From Apostichopus japonicus (taxonomy: Eukaryota; Echinodermata; Holothuroidea; Aspidochirotida; Stichopodidae), in the NCBI RefSeq assembly GCF_037975245.1, contig NC_092562.1:29279554-29339553 (forward strand): 60,000 bases of DNA, read 5' to 3'. Below, in pieces: positions 39,569 through 47,891 of this stretch. The notes beneath the pieces are model-generated. The model did no database searches. It saw nothing but the letters and a program-made list of their open reading frames with translations, and was not told the origin of the DNA. A program made the position numbers and the translations under genes. Position 1 is the first letter of the stretch. The number at the start of each line of letters is the position of its first letter.

Positions 39569-42500
39569 CTATTATATATATAACACATTATAACACATTA
39601 GTTTATACTGATTAACGGTTTTCTCTTATTCACAGTTCAAACTGATCAAACCATGTACATCGGGTGCAAATACATGTCAATTTTTTTTCCAAATTATCAT
39701 TTTTATAAAGACTGCTTTCATTTCATATTCATTACGCAAATCAAATAGTCTCAAAGCAAACAAATCGATTCAGTTTATTTTGAGAGTGGTCTCTGGGAAA
39801 AAAAACACGATAAAATATTGGGTTAATAATTTTGATATCAGACACCTGCAAAAGCAACTGTCGCTTTTATCAAGTTGACCAATGTTTGTAACACCATGCG
39901 GTGGTAATGACGCATTAGTATCGATTTTATATAATTAATCGAAAAAGCCTAAATAAGTAACAACTCTTTGCGAGTAGGAGGCAATAATAGTACGTTAACT
40001 TAGCTTAGACTGTTGTTTCTAGTACTAGTTTTGAACGGAATTTCGTCATGAAAAATCAATGTCAAAGGATTGTGATAAAGCAAACGAAAACTTAATTCAC
40101 AGGCAGCTCCGTTGTGTACAAAGTCATACTTATGAGAATGGAAGCATACTAGTACGTCCTATACTTCGTGCATTTTACATTTATGATAACAGGCGTAATT
40201 ATATTAATAAAACGTGTTCAAACTGTCCTTTGGTATTGTTGTGTTCCCATCGTCCCTTATTATCGGTGTGTTCACACTGTCCCTCGGTGTGTCCACACTG
40301 TCACATAGTACTGGTGTATTCACTACGTCCCTAAGTATCGGTGTGTCCACACTGTCTCTTAGTACTAGTGTGTCCACACCGTCCCTTAGTATCGGTGTGT
40401 CCACACTGTCACTTAGTACTGGTGTGTTCACACCGTCCCTTAGTATCGGTGTGTCCACACTGTCCCTCGGTGTGTCCACACTGTCCCTTAGTACTGGTGT
40501 ATTCACTACGTCCCTAAGTATCGGTGTGTCCACACTGTCCCTTAGTACTAGTGTGTCCACACCGTCCTTTAGTATCGGTGTGTCCACACTGTCACTTAGT
40601 ACTGGTGTGTTCACACCGTCCCTTAGTATCGGTGTGTCCACACTGTCCCTTAGTACTATTGTGTTCACACCGTCCCTCAGTATCGGTGTGTCCACACTGT
40701 CACTTAGTACTGGTGTCTTCACACCGTCCGTTAGTATCGGTGTGTCCACACTGTCCCTTAGTACTATTGTGTTCACACCGTCCCTCAGTATCGGTGTGTC
40801 ACTTAGTACTGGTGTGTTCACACTGTCCCTTAGTATCGGTGTGTCCACACTGTTCCTCAGTATCGGTGTGTCCACACTGTCCCTTAGTAATATTGTGTTC
40901 ACACCGTCCCTAAGTACTGGTGTGTACACACTGTCTCTTAGTACTGGTGTGTTCAAACCGTTCCTTAGTATCGGTGTGTCCACACTGTCCCTTAGTAATA
41001 TTGTGTTCACACCGTCCCTAAGTACTGGTGTGTACACACTGTCTCTTAGTACTGGTGTGTTAACACCGTCCCTAAATATCGGTGTGTCCACACTGTCTCT
41101 TAGGACTGGTTTGTTCACACCGTCCCTAAGTATCGGTGTGTCCACACTGTCTCTTAGTAATGGTGTGTTCACACCGTCCCTAAGCATTGGTGTGTTCACG
41201 CTGTACATAAGTATCGGTGTGTTCACGTTGTCTCTTAGTACTGGTGTTTTCACACCGTCCCTAAAGCATTGATGTGTTCACGCTGTACCTAAGTATCGGT
41301 GTGTTCACCCTGTACCTTAGTATTGATGTGTTAACAAGGTCTATTATTAATTTAGTTTCATTTTATTGTAGTGGCACTAATAAACTTTGTCGGTTATATA
41401 TATATATATATATATATATTTCTGGTATAATTGCAATCATGTTTTATAATGTTTGCATGGTTTGACACACATCTTTCTACACAATTTTCCTGTATAACTT
41501 CTTCGTTCTCCGTTTATATTTTAGGATATGCCTGTCAAAGGTCTTGCGGTGGCAACATCGATACAGTTCACTACAGTGACGGAGATAAAGTGTTTCACTT
41601 AAAACCTTTTACACCGTTATATCTCACCGTGTTTCCGATTTACGATACTTCACTGTCCTCTCAGAATGGTGCATTCATCGGAGGTTTGTATCGCAACAGT
41701 TCTCGCGGTATTCCTAACGGTAACACGATTCATGACGGAATCAACGGGAGCGTACCGAAGATTGTACCCCACACCAGAGGCAGAGAGCAACTTCTACCTA
41801 TACACATGGATAGCTTCAACAGCGAGATTGAGGAATCAATCACTATATCCAATCAATCAGCTAGTAGCGTCACGAAGGTTACTACACGTTCACCGGCTCA
41901 GAATCTCAGCACTAAAACCTCCTCCGGAGGAAGTTCATCTACACCAGAGAGTCTACAGAACAGTCGAGAAAGTATCATCAACGCAACGGAAAATATCAAT
42001 GGATTTGCAGGAATCGAAAACAAAGGGTTTGCCAATAGCACTGATGAGCTTTCTAAGACTAATGTACTGGTTCATCCAGAAATTCATGCGGAAGATTTGC
42101 GTAAAACTCCAACCACGCGATCCGCAACCAAAGCAAATGGTGTGAGCAAAGACTATCGACAATTATCGATCTCTGTCAATCCGCCACAAAATGTTGATCA
42201 TTCCAGTGGCGGCGACATTATTAAAATAAATGATCTCAGAATTGATACTTTGAAAGGATCAATGCATAAGCATGCTAATGGATTACCAGGACACAGAAGG
42301 CTAATCGGTGATCACGTGACTCAGTCATCAGTCAATAAAGATCCAGAAACAGGGCAGCTCGAGATTCCAGTACATGTACCACAACAACAAGTTGAATATT
42401 ACAAACAACCAGAGTCCCATCAATATTATTCAGACGGGAACGATCTTACTGATGAAACAAAGCGAATTGAAAGCATCAGTCCCGATTTAGTACAGGGAAG

Positions 42501-43062
42501 TCCAAAACCGACCAATCGACGAAGACTTCACTCGAAAAAACCATGTGACAATAGAAGCAAAGTCTACGTCGGTAATGGAAATCTCCACCAAAAATCGAAT
42601 AGTGATGACGTCACCGTTCAGTTGAACACCATCTCCGACATGGTATACACTTGTCCACAAACTAATGGTAGACAGTACAATAATGGTGGGAACGTGCAAC
42701 GTGGCCAAAACCTGACTCGCCACTATTCCGCCGATTACAGAGACGAACACCTCGGACGGAGTTCTTTGTCGAGCGATGTTTCGAGCGCGTCTGATGAAAA
42801 CCAAGACACGAGACCTGCAAACTCTCTACCTGCCCAACGTTATGATAAACGTGTCACCCAACGATATATCCCACCACAGGGCAACATAAATGGACACATT
42901 AATGAAAGCCTACCGTACAATGGCATGCAGCCTAACGGTAGAACAAGCTACGAAGACGACTACAAGTACCAGATCCGCGAGGATAATGACCTTACTGGAG
43001 TAACATCTCTTAATGGAAATGTTGATGATTACCCACTTGAGTCGTTTTCACTGACTTTGTAA
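17685..43062 (+). CDS. alpha-arrestin (arrestin domain-containing protein, ARRDC-like), spliced CDS
   Basis: Spliced CDS: 17685-17802, 28166-28306, 32067-32302, 34145-34324, 35453-35641, 36770-36878, 41525-43062. All introns are GT-AG, all phases match, and the total is 2511 nt (836 aa plus stop). Residues 1-165 form the arrestin N domain and about 166-360 the C domain. Landmarks: LEVYHCGEKLTGHV, RGEARTQW, LQAGQYNFPFKFILP, SGPIALKAEMQRSAYCSGEYI and LPPTIDCQLIRVRYVIK. Residues ~365-836 are a polar, probably disordered tail rich in S, N, Q and D. Family members (ARRDC1-4, TXNIP) are usually 390-450 aa and many recruit NEDD4-type ubiquitin ligases through tail PPxY motifs; I find no PPxY here. 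Expected role: cytoplasmic or endosomal adaptor in trafficking of membrane proteins. No polar-core or visual-arrestin features were seen, so a beta-arrestin is less likely. Confidence 0.9.
18067..18220. repeat. short direct repeat pair in intron 1
   Basis: A block with CACTAAATTGTGATAAC, CACGGGCTGCAATTCATT and AGCACA occurs at about 18067-18132 and again at about 18157-18220 with few differences. It is a local tandem-type duplication with ~90-base spacing. Confidence 0.8.
19307..19643. repeat. local duplication, ~150 bp, two copies
   Basis: Copy A (about 19307-19478) and copy B (about 19500-19643) share AACCTACATATCGA-like, GCCTAATCAACTC, TATAATAGATC and GAAATCCATTCATCCATTG blocks. Copy B lacks an internal ~30-base segment around 19393-19425. 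This is simple local duplication with divergence. Confidence 0.8.
20815..20965. repeat. ~22-bp tandem repeat, six to seven copies
   Basis: Units of TCTACTGCATCGTAAACTCA plus two T residues. The first copies are diverged (GCATCGCAAAAAT, CCATCGTAAAC) and the last four are close to identical. Non-coding and intronic. Confidence 0.9.
25090..25275. repeat. ~75-bp tandem repeat, three copies
   Basis: Three copies of a unit containing ACATGTTAGG, an ACGTTAGGTTGCTCCTT-like block and CTTGATAGTGTA-like sequence, with small deletions in the middle copy. Intronic, no coding potential. Confidence 0.8.
27661..27747. repeat. (TA)n microsatellite
   Basis: About 75 bases of pure TA followed by a short AATATATATA extension, near the end of intron 1. 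Confidence 0.95.
28166..28306 (+). CDS. alpha-arrestin coding exon 2
   Basis: The acceptor is ATATCCAG|GG and the donor AAAG|GTAATG. The exon is 141 nt, phase 1 in and phase 1 out, residues 40-87. It begins IRVSLRGEARTQWREK, matching the conserved arrestin N-domain strand in which a R/H-G-x-A-x-x-x-W pattern follows the lysine-glycine joint supplied by exon 1. The remainder is arginine-rich and more divergent. Confidence 0.85.
29389..30430. mobile_element. middle hAT-type element (level 2 of 3)
   Basis: The left end CAGGCGCGGC and right end GCCGCCACTG form an imperfect inverted repeat (8 of 10 positions). The flanks are a perfect 8-bp duplication GACTAGTC (29381-29388 and 30431-30438). Net length without the inner insertion is about 660 bp. 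Its left arm has CTAAGCGGAGCGCCACCA followed by TTGGCGCGGAGCGTAC, shared with the inner element, so the two belong to one family or exchange arms. No transposase frame. Confidence 0.82.
29712..30082. mobile_element. inner hAT MITE, 371 bp (level 3 of 3)
   Basis: Perfect 12-bp terminal inverted repeats CAGTGGCGGAGC/GCTCCGCCACTG. The flanking duplication is AGTAAGGG (29704-29711) versus AGTAAGTG (30083-30090), 7 of 8 matching. G-run tracts lie just inside both ends. Being innermost it is the youngest insertion of the three. Confidence 0.88.
30580..30664. repeat. 17-bp tandem repeat, five copies
   Basis: Units ACGGGTGGCAAGTAGTA with variants ACTGGTGGCAACTAGTC. The array begins six bases beyond the right target-site duplication of the outer hAT element, so it belongs to the pre-insertion site. 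Confidence 0.92.
30665..32066 (+). other. remainder of intron 2
   Basis: No exon or element recognised. A C-rich tract lies near 31876-31897 and the intron ends with TTTCTTTACAAACAG. Confidence 0.6.
32067..32302 (+). CDS. alpha-arrestin coding exon 3
   Basis: The acceptor is ACAAACAG|AG and the donor ACG|GTGAGG. The exon is 236 nt, phase 1 in and phase 0 out, residues 87-165. It has the most diagnostic N-domain stretch: LLQAGQYNFPFKFILP, LPCSFE and IRFYVQATIDISW, followed by LDVNLTKYT at the hinge to the C domain. Confidence 0.92.
32303..34144 (+). other. intron 3
   Basis: 1.8 kb, GT...AG. No repeat family or exon recognised. The intron ends TTTTCGTATTCAG. Confidence 0.65.
34145..34324 (+). 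CDS. alpha-arrestin coding exon 4
   Basis: 180 nt, phase 0 both sides, residues 166-225, donor CAG|GTACAG. It opens the C-terminal arrestin domain: SGPIALKAEMQRSAYCSGEY followed by I-N-I and LENNSDKTMKLRVKLLQ. The glycine-proline-I-x-L and G-E pattern is conserved across alpha-arrestins. Confidence 0.92.
35453..35641 (+). CDS. alpha-arrestin coding exon 5
   Basis: The acceptor is TTCTTTGACAG and the donor AAG|GTAAGA. The exon is 189 nt, phase 0 both sides, residues 226-288. It contains the I-P-x-L-P-P-T-I-D-C-x-L-I-R-V-R-Y pattern, a hallmark of the ARRDC C domain. The ATG at 35465 is internal; the exon starts four codons earlier. Confidence 0.92.
35642..36769 (+). other. intron 5 with a pyrimidine-rich tract
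   Basis: 1.1 kb. About 35667-35790 is a CCTCCCTCAAC-type polypyrimidine tandem. A ~70-base direct repeat (AGTATATGCATTGAAAATAA-like and GAAGCATATGCATTGGAAGG) lies at about 36430-36620. No exon is supported. Intron 4 (34325-35452) has a T/G homopolymer after its donor and is otherwise featureless. Confidence 0.6.
36770..36878 (+). CDS. alpha-arrestin coding exon 6
   Basis: The acceptor is TTCTTGACAG and the donor TACG|GTATGT. The exon is 109 nt, phase 0 in and phase 1 out, residues 289-325. It encodes VSLLVDEKPELNILFPTVIG, matching the penultimate strand pair of the C domain, where family members have a P-x-V-I-G turn. Confidence 0.9.
36879..38450 (+). other. 5' part of intron 6, nothing recognised
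   Basis: Non-coding. Poly-T near 37077-37088, poly-C near 37206-37216, and poly-C near 38432-38442 immediately before the second SINE-like copy. Confidence 0.55.
38451..38746 (+). repeat. tRNA-derived SINE-like element, copy 2, with (TA)n tail
   Basis: Shares the leader (TTTAGGAATCACAAA, TCTCTAGAGT, ATATGTCACCAAAA, CGTCTACAGTGGAATTACGA) and tRNA-like core with copies 1 and 3. The A-box-like TAGCCTGGTTGG and B box GGTTCAAATCC are kept. The anticodon-arm region is diverged. The segment between the core and the TA tail is missing, so the (TA)n begins directly after the core. The 5' ~30 bases of the longer copies are also absent. It is intronic and in the same orientation as the host gene. Confidence 0.75.
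38747..40204 (+). other. middle of intron 6, TA arrays only
   Basis: No exon recognised. TA and TAGACATA-type arrays run at about 39479-39565 and are followed by a repeated TATAACACATTA. Confidence 0.6.
40205..41340. repeat. 27-bp minisatellite, ~42 units, in intron 6
   Basis: Units alternate between GTATCGGTGTGTCCACACTG plus TCCCTTA and GTACTGGTGTGTTCACACCG plus TCCCTTA, giving a 54-bp dimer period. The 27-bp length is a multiple of three and contains no stop in several frames. Open frames therefore span about 1.05 kb on the plus strand (repeating LSLSTGVFTPSLSIGVST) and on the minus strand (repeating LRDSVDTPILRDGVNTP). The array is bounded by splice-consistent exons 6 and 7 and has no acceptor placing it in the gene, so I read it as non-coding. 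Confidence 0.93.
41525..43062 (+). CDS. alpha-arrestin terminal coding exon 7 with long tail
   Basis: The acceptor is TTTATATTTTAG and the exon is phase 1 in, residues 325-836 and stop. About 40 residues (GYACQRSCGGNIDTV, HLKPFTPLYLTVFPIYD) finish the C domain. Then ~470 residues of low-complexity, S/N/Q/D/T-rich sequence follow with few hydrophobics and no recognised domain. No PPxY motif is visible; P-rich bits are NPPQN and IPPQGN. The protein ends LESFSLTL, which could be read as a weak PDZ-type end, unproven. A continuous 512-codon frame is strong evidence of coding. TA microsatellite DNA lies 100 bases upstream in the intron. Confidence 0.9.
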
Positions 43063-44367
43063 TATGAGAATGTGTGCCTTTGATATAGTACGACGCCAAC
43101 ACAATGTCATTGTGCTCTATCACAGTGCTGTTATCTGATGAATGAACCTAATCCACGATAAACTTTGATAAAAGAAACCAAGATTTTTCTATGGAAGAGT
43201 TTTGCAACAGGCATGGAATTCGATTATGATCATAAAAGTGAACTTAGTTTAAGAGATGGTATATATAAACCTTAACAAATAAGATAATCGGTTGTTATAA
43301 GTCAGAATGTGCAGAAATGGTATACTTTCTGTTTAAAATATAACTTTGAGAAACTTTGACAGATATTTATCATTTGTATGCACCAGACGTTAGTACAGTA
43401 CACAAGGCTTATGTACTACATAATTACTAAAGTGCTTTTGTAGCCTTAGTTATGTCGTCTGTTTTCGAGCTTATTCTTCCTTTTACTGTATAGTAAACCT
43501 ACCATTGATCACCATAACAACAAGCTGTAACAAGTTTAATCACTGTGTGTGAATATGTAATGCAAAGTTTGTAAATGTAAGCCGTATGGAATCATTCTAA
43601 TTATCTAATCGTCGTATAAATACATTGCTTACATTCTAAAGTATTTGTATACGAAGAAGTTGCAGGGCGCCCAAAAGTAAATTAATAACGTCATTAATAA
43701 GTATCATTACTAGCAATTGACGTTGGCCTATTGCAGGAAATAGCAGTAGACTGTCGAGATTATACGTGAAACTTATTGGAACATTTTTCTGTCATTTAGT
43801 TATAGATCTCACACTAACGCGCAACGAGCACACGCTACCTTTATCACGTCAGCATGGTTGGAAGTTGGCTTCGGATAACTGGATTTGTGTCCTTGAATTC
43901 ATTGATAAATTTTCTAGAATCTTGCTTGTCCTTTAAAAAAACAGGTCGTCACAAACAGATGGAAAACCAGTCGAAATATCTCTGATAAGCGATAGATAGA
44001 ACTGCTTAATTTGCGTATGCTACCAGCATATGTCATTGGACATCGAAACTAAAGTGGTTCAATAGCCTATAATACGACCACAATGTAACGTGTACGAATG
44101 GCATATATGAACTCACGAAAAGTTGATTGTGTTACTATTGTTATGCGCTGTATATGTAAATGAATTATATTCAGTGTTGGTAGCACTATCTCTATAGATC
44201 TGAACGACTTCTGTGGGATCTTTATGGGTCTAGTACAGTCATACGAATGAGTTATTATGGTATCTTCTGGTGTCCATAACGTTGGTAACCAAATGAGTTA
44301 CACTTTTGGAAATGGTAGGAGGTTTTACTGTTGGAATTGTTCATGGCATTTTTGGCCTCAGAATAAA
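43063..44367 (+). other. probable 3' UTR of the alpha-arrestin gene, AATAAA at 44362
   Basis: No frame follows the stop. The first clear AATAAA seen is at 44362-44367 (GAATAAAACATAAAC), giving a ~1.3-kb 3' UTR if it is used. The exact cleavage site cannot be told from the sequence. Confidence 0.35.
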
Positions 44368-44611
44368 ACATAAACTATTTTCAAGTTAGTATGGTATTAA
44401 AAAATGTATCTGGTATTACTATACACTACTTAAATCAGCAATCATGTTTTATCCTGATTTGGTTCAAAAACATATGAAATTATGTAAGATAATGAATCCA
44501 GGATAGGAATGCATAACACATCTACAAAGTAACATATTATACATGATGAATGGTGCATGGGGCGTGATACGTGATACGTTATAAACTGTACCTGATACAT
44601 TATATATCATA

Positions 44612-44649
<38 letters not shown>

Positions 44650-44662
44650 TCTGTTCAAATTC

Positions 44663-44979
44663 TGTTCAAAGTATCTCTTTCGAGATCCGGCTTTAGGAAT
44701 CACAAATGATTTTCGAGTTGGATAGCATCATGTTTGATCTCTAGAGTAGGGCAAAATATGTCACCAAAAACAGAACTAGTATTGTTCGATATAGGTGACA
44801 AACGCCTACAGTGGAATTACGATCTTCCTTACCGGTTTCGAACCTCTGGACATACAATCAGCGTCCATAGCCTAGTGGTTAGGGTGTCCGCGTACAGAGC
44901 GGGAGGCCCGTGGTTCGAATCCCGGTGGAGGGCGAAAGTTTTTTCACTGTTCTGGATTTTCCAACTCATTGCGATTTTC

Positions 44980-45015
<36 letters not shown>
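44663..45015 (+). repeat. tRNA-derived SINE-like element, copy 3, with (TA)n tail
   Basis: Closest to copy 1: both start TGTTCAAAGTATCTCTTTCG and run through the same leader, tRNA-like core, AAAGTTTTTTCACTGTTCTG segment and TA tail (about 44982-45015). The B box is the exact consensus GGTTCGAATCC. The anticodon-type loop reads GTACAGA between CCGC and GCGG. A TA array (about 44617-44646) also lies just upstream, separated by a short duplicated AATTCTGTTCAA. Confidence 0.78.
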
Positions 45016-45019
<4 letters not shown>

Positions 45020-45759
45020 GATATTTTCGAAATAAGTAAAATAACCAGCAAATGCAGTCGTGATAGTATTTTGTTTTGGTTAGGTCCTTAAAAACTACAA
45101 AAGAGAATTGTACATAAGACCTACCTATGTGATGAGCTTATACACTCAGAGCACTTTTTTATTCAAGATCTTATGACAAATAAACACTGCATGTGCGTTT
45201 GTGTTGGAAATTGAGAAATCGAACCCAGAATGCTCATTTAAGTTACTACAGGAATTATTGTGATGGTTGTAGTGATGACTATTACACTTCAAATGTACAA
45301 TTTGTAATAAAACTATTGATAAGAAAAATATTGAAAAAAAGTTTATGATCCTATGAATATTCCTATGAATCATTTTTGCATTGATATAGCATTTTTCCAA
45401 AATAACCTTAAACAACAATTGCTTATAAATGAGAAATACAAATTTTGCATGGGAAGTTTTACATTTTGTGTATTATTTTTTGAAGCAATTCTGTTTCATA
45501 TTTTGGGTTATCCAGCTAATCATCAGAATTCATACATACCACAAGACTTAAAACAATTGTTTTAAACTGCAGCTGAAAATGTCCAATAGCTTTGGTTTAC
45601 TATGTACTATCAAGGGAATGAGGTTAGAGCATTGGAATGTATAGGCTGATTTGAAAGCCTATCGTATGTGCTGTGTATATGTTAGTACGTTAGTAATCCC
45701 GCTGGCAGGATTGCAAAAGTATCAGGTAACGTTAACATTGACCGTAGATGTTTGTAACT

Positions 45760-46023
45760 TCAAAGAAGGATTTGCTGTCCCATTTGGCCTTCCATAGGAA
45801 CTGCAAAGGCAAACACGCTGATTAAGTCTATCTGCATGATTTTTTTCTTCCCCTTCTGTTGTATATAGTCTATAGTCAATCCCATCTTATTTGCATAATT
45901 CAGATCGATTGATGCAACGGCCACTGAATATTCATATGTAACGAATTTGGATAAATCCTCGTAAGGAAGCAATTTTCTTTCAATACTGACGACATGATTC
46001 CCAACCTGGTAAAAATGACACAA
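45760..46023 (-). CDS. hypothetical exon or fragment, minus strand
   Basis: The frame reads GNHVVSIERKLLPYEDLSKF and then an alternating hydrophobic pattern including IDLNYANKMGLTIDYI. On the minus strand an acceptor-like TGTGTCATTTTTACCAG ends just before GTTGGGAATC at about 46006, so the real exon may start there rather than at the ATG. Balanced amino-acid use suggests real or formerly real coding sequence. I recognise no family. Confidence 0.28.
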   Translation of the reverse strand: MCHFYQVGNHVVSIERKLLPYEDLSKFVTYEYSVAVASIDLNYANKMGLTIDYIQQKGKKKIMQIDLISVFAFAVPMEGQMGQQILL

Positions 46024-46511
46024 TTGGCTTCAAGTAATGTCATAAAAAGACATGATTGGTTTGAAGCAGTGAAGTAAAATTTAAATTGATTTATTTGGCG
46101 GACAACGTTTGTGCCTACAAAAGTTGTTATTTTCTAATTTACTGGGTGGGCAACAATGAATTTTTCGGATTTTCCATACAACTATAGGCTATAATACGTA
46201 GTTATGATTCAACATCATTCAATAAACCAATGCTTATGCTACTTTTGTTTTATGGAAAACCAAGAACATGTAGAATATTTCAAACTGGTTATTATCATTT
46301 AATGCGACATGTTTCTTAATTACCATAATTGCAATTAATCAACTTCAAGAAAATTGTACATTAAATAAAAAATAACTTTACAATAATATAAAAATATATA
46401 TCTCGATCCTGATTCTCCTACTTCCGTATTTGAGATAGACCCCAACGTATTTGGTTCTTGTCTTCACGCTTATCCCTGATATGAAAATGACAACTTTGTG
46501 GCCGAAATAAT

Positions 46512-46820
46512 TTAATGGCCGGGCAAAATAATGTAGCAGGCGGGCAATTGCCCCACCCAGTTAGTTTGCTGTTTTCTACGGTGGTCTGCAGTGAACATCA
46601 CCACTTTGATATCTTGATTGAATTGCTGGCAAATAAATTGTGTAATCTGGTATTCAACTTCCAATAAAAGGTGTTTTAGTTCTTTGTCCGTTACCAAATT
46701 TTGAACATACCTATGCTTTAGATCCATCATGTTTATCAGTGACATTGCCCCCATGTAAATCCCAACATACTGTTGGTCACCTGCAGTCATCATTTCTGAT
46801 TTAAAGTAAGAGTTTACCAT
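46512..46820 (-). CDS. hypothetical protein or first exon, minus strand
   Basis: ATG at 46820 opens a 102-codon frame: MVNSYFKSEMMTAGDQQYVG, several methionines, an acidic/hydrophobic helix (KELKHLLLEVEYQITQFICQ), then DIKVVMFTADH. The composition is protein-like. The last ~18 residues look like read-through. A donor inside the frame and a join to the frame at 46006 on the same strand is possible, but I could not find a donor that fits the phase cleanly. Unrecognised; could be a small gene or a mobile-element fragment. Confidence 0.3.
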   Translation of the reverse strand: MVNSYFKSEMMTAGDQQYVGIYMGAMSLINMMDLKHRYVQNLVTDKELKHLLLEVEYQITQFICQQFNQDIKVVMFTADHRRKQQTNWVGQLPACYIILPGH

Positions 46821-47158
46821 GTTTTGATGATTTTAAGCATTAACGGCCAAAGTTAATGCTGGTCGATTAATCGTCTGGAGGAGACACTAATTGTGACGTC
46901 GCTGCACAATTTTCAAGTTGAAAGATACGAGAAGTTGAAATTATGTTGTGTTAAGTGGCGGTGGGACGGTAGGATTTCTCTGAATAATTTCAAAATTGTA
47001 TTCACTTTAATTCGCAGCTGGTTTTGTTTTTTGCTTTTCGTTTTGTTTGTTTTTCATGAACAGGCAATGTGTGGGATATCAGCGATTTTGATTCTTAGGA
47101 TGGTCTCCATACAACATTCGGTACCGCAATGTACATATAAACTATTAAATACTACCGC

Positions 47159-47191
47159 CCGCCCGCCCCCACCCCCCACCCCCACCCCCTC
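47159..47191. repeat. C-rich low-complexity tract
   Basis: CCGCCCGCCC followed by CCACCCC units. The opposite strand is G-rich and fits a G-quadruplex pattern. It lies ~700 bases upstream of the transporter ORF. Confidence 0.8.
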
Positions 47192-47810
47192 CGTCCTAAA
47201 CTGAAACTACTTAGTATACGGTTTAAGAGAAAAACATCAATCCGAAAATATCAACACAACCCCTTCATATCCATCATACACCCCTTCATCCACTCATTAT
47301 AGAAGTATTGACTCGAATCACTGGTTAAGAGCCCTACACCGACGACCCTATCGCCAACTATATAAATATGCAATATTGAATACCAGCTGTTGCACTAACA
47401 AATGAACGAAACAACTGAGCTAAACGCAAATAAAATAGATTGTACTAAACTATGCACACAATCTAAATATGATTGATAAGCTAATTAGCCCAGTGTTGAT
47501 ATTGCTACTTGCCAAATCTGCATGACTGTAGATTATTACAAAATATGATGTGGAGTGTACTATAGCTTTCTGTAGTACAAATGTATGCTTACTTGCTCGC
47601 AATTGTGTGAATGCAATATTAACAGTAAAACACGCAACAATACGGGGTTTAAGAAATCACCGCGTGGTTTTACTGGTATACGTTTACCACGTATGCATAG
47701 GTACACGCGTAGTTACCTCAATCTGGTAACATGATCACTTCAATTCGTCACAGAATAATAACAGCACCAACCGATTACAGATTAGCTGCACATACAGAAG
47801 AATTTGCATT

Positions 47811-47858
47811 TCAAGCAGGGTACAGCCTTTGTATTCAAGCAGGATACAGCGTTTGTAT
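47811..47858 (+). repeat. 24-bp tandem duplication upstream of the transporter start
   Basis: TCAAGCAGGGTACAGCCTTT plus GTAT is followed directly by TCAAGCAGGATACAGCGTTT plus GTAT, with two differences. It ends 33 bases before the ATG at 47892. Because 24 is a multiple of three the frame stays open across it, but there is no ATG there. Confidence 0.93.
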
Positions 47859-47891
47859 AGCGACTCGCTATACAAAACAAAGGAAACCAAC

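Noticed and set aside
40204-41272. 352- and 349-codon frames on opposite strands as possible genes
   Set aside because: Pure consequence of a 27-bp repeat; the region is inside intron 6, which is bounded by phase-matched exons.
42487-42804. 105-codon minus-strand frame inside exon 7 (also 41953-42162 minus and 41666-42145 plus)
   Set aside because: Shadow frames of the well-supported terminal exon.
47829-47891. N-terminal extension of the transporter by 21 codons
   Set aside because: It would need a TTG start; the first ATG is at 47892 in a good context.
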